The notes beneath the pieces are model-generated. The model was given only the letters and a program-made list of their open reading frames with translations. It did no database searches and was not told where the DNA came from. A stretch of DNA of 64,000 nt from an uncultured Erwinia sp. (GTDB lineage: Bacteria; Pseudomonadota; Gammaproteobacteria; Enterobacterales; Enterobacteriaceae): assembly GCA_913775305.1 (NCBI GenBank), contig CAJYIY010000103.1:21950-85949 (forward strand), in the 5' to 3' direction. Below, piece by piece: positions 62,865 to 64,000 of this stretch; position 1 is the first letter of the stretch; every line of letters starts with the position of its first letter. Position numbers and translations under genes: made by a program.

Positions 62865-63063
62865 TGATGTCTCCGGTAAATGATGAGAGGGCACAGGGTC
62901 ATCACAGCGGGAGGAAAGTGCTGACACAGGCGGCTTTCCCCTCAAATGATGAAGATAAAGCATAGCGGCGAAAGCATGACGAAGGGATGTCTAAACGTCG
63001 CTAAATCTTGCCTGTTTCTGCAAGATTTAGCGCTGATTGTCAGAAAAAACAGGGATAAAACGG

Positions 63064-63102
63064 TGAAAAGCAGCGAGGGGCAAAAAATGCTGCCCCTCGC
63101 TG
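63064..63102 (-). terminator. uvrA terminator
   Basis: A perfect 12-bp stem (63071-63082 with 63091-63102) is followed on the minus strand by CTTTTC, just after the uvrA stop. Confidence 0.8.
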
Positions 63103-63108
63103 TTGGGT

Positions 63109-64000
63109 TTACTTCGCCAGCAGCGGCTTAAGGAAACGTGCGGTGTGAGACTTCTCGCACTCGGCAACGGTCTCCGGCGTGCCGGACACCAGGATCTCGC
63201 CGCCGCCGCTGCCGCCTTCCGGGCCAAGGTCAACAATCCAGTCGGCGGTTTTGATCACGTCGAGATTGTGCTCAATCACCACGATGGTGTTGCCCTGGTC
63301 GCGCAGCTGGTGCAGTACTGCCAGCAGCTGCTGGATATCGGCAAAGTGCAGGCCGGTGGTCGGTTCATCAAGGATATACAGCGTCTGGCCGGTACCGCGC
63401 TTGGACAGCTCGCGTGCCAGCTTCACTCGCTGTGCTTCACCGCCAGAAAGCGTGGTGGCCGACTGACCGAGCCGGATATAGGACAGGCCCACGTCGATCA
63501 GGGTTTGCAGCTTGCGCGCCAGCGCCGGAACGGCATCGAAGAACTCACGCGCTTCTTCAATGGTCATCTCCAGCACTTCGTGGATATTCTTGCCCTTGTA
63601 CTTCACTTCCAGCGTTTCGCGGTTATAGCGCTTGCCCTTACACTGGTCGCACGGTACGTAGATATCCGGCAGGAAGTGCATCTCCACCTTCAGCACGCCA
63701 TCGCCCTGACAGGCTTCGCAGCGTCCGCCACGCACGTTAAAGCTGAAGCGGCCCGGCGTGTAGCCACGGGTACGCGACTCCGGCACGCCGGCAAACAGCT
63801 CACGCACCGGCGTGAAAATCCCGGTGTAGGTGGCCGGGTTAGAGCGCGGCGTGCGGCCAATCGGGCTCTGATCGATGTCGATCACCTTATCGAAATGCTC
63901 CATACCGCTGACTTCGCGATACGGTGCCGGTTCAGCAATCGTGGCGCCGTTCAGCTGGCGCTGGGCGATAGGGAACAGCGTATCGTTAATCAGCGTGGAT
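63109..64000 (-). CDS. uvrA: excinuclease ABC subunit A UvrA, C-terminal part (cut by window edge)
   Basis: UvrA is the damage-recognition ATPase of nucleotide excision repair. Only the last 296 residues are in the window; the frame is open to the right edge and no start is present. Visible are the C-terminal zinc module (CEACQGDG and [10 protein letters not shown]), the ABC signature [14 protein letters not shown], Walker [14 protein letters not shown] and the switch region [20 protein letters not shown]. The sequence follows E. coli UvrA closely. Its position after yjbQ (with the accessory cluster between) agrees with E. coli order. Confidence 0.97.
   Translation of the reverse strand, partial: STLINDTLFPIAQRQLNGATIAEPAPYREVSGMEHFDKVIDIDQSPIGRTPRSNPATYTGIFTPVRELFAGVPESRTRGYTPGRFSFNVRGGRCEACQGDGVLKVEMHFLPDIYVPCDQCKGKRYNRETLEVKYKGKNIHEVLEMTIEEAREFFDAVPALARKLQTLIDVGLSYIRLGQSATTLSGGEAQRVKLARELSKRGTGQTLYILDEPTTGLHFADIQQLLAVLHQLRDQGNTIVVIEHNLDVIKTADWIVDLGPEGGSGGGEILVSGTPETVAECEKSHTARFLKPLLAK

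Overview
The window is chromosomal DNA of a member of the Enterobacterales, most like Erwinia/Pantoea. Almost every protein is a close, full-length counterpart of an Escherichia coli K-12 protein and most gene order is kept, but the accessory genes and the missing neighbours (no alr, aphA or yjbR where E. coli has them) are not those of E. coli. I see no rRNA, tRNA, insertion sequence, phage or CRISPR array. Comparisons with E. coli are from memory.

Region 1 (1-19.4 kb) matches the E. coli gnt-asd-glg-glp block. It holds a pirin-like quercetinase (yhhW), gluconate regulation, phosphorylation and uptake (gntR, gntK, gntU), aspartate semialdehyde dehydrogenase (asd), and the glycogen operon glgBXCAP. 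Facing the glycogen operon is glpD, followed by glpE, glpG and glpR. Tandem GlpR operators lie upstream of glpD and a GntR operator lies on the gntK promoter.

Region 2 (19.4-48.9 kb) matches a distant E. coli segment (lysC to dnaB), so the window joins two loci that are far apart in E. coli. It holds a PanS-like transporter, lysC with a lysine riboswitch, pgi, the exopolysaccharide operon yjbEFGH, psiE, the divergent maltose operons malEFG and malK-lamB-malM, ubiCA, plsB, dgkA, lexA-dinF, yjbJ, zur, dusA, pspG, qorA and dnaB.

Region 3 (48.9-63 kb) is the accessory part. Where alr would be expected there is an Lrp/AsnC-type regulator and a YitT-family membrane protein. The latter has a sigma-54-like promoter with two tandem NtrC-like sites. 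After tyrB and yjbQ, and before uvrA, lies an eight-gene cluster in two convergent operons. The plus-strand operon encodes a HisC-like aminotransferase and an FMN alpha-hydroxyacid oxidase. The minus-strand operon encodes a NrtA/TauA-type ABC importer, a HisD-like dehydrogenase with altered active-site residues, an APH-fold kinase, a 43-codon small ORF and a short-chain dehydrogenase. Both outer promoters have the same architecture: an NtrC-like dyad, a sigma-54 -24/-12 element, and a TGTATATACA palindrome over the expected transcription start. I read this as a nitrogen-controlled, substrate-repressed uptake and catabolic pathway for an unidentified nitrogen-containing alcohol or hydroxy acid. 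It is the best candidate for an undescribed system here.

The right end holds a YahK-like zinc alcohol dehydrogenase and the 3' third of uvrA, cut by the window edge.
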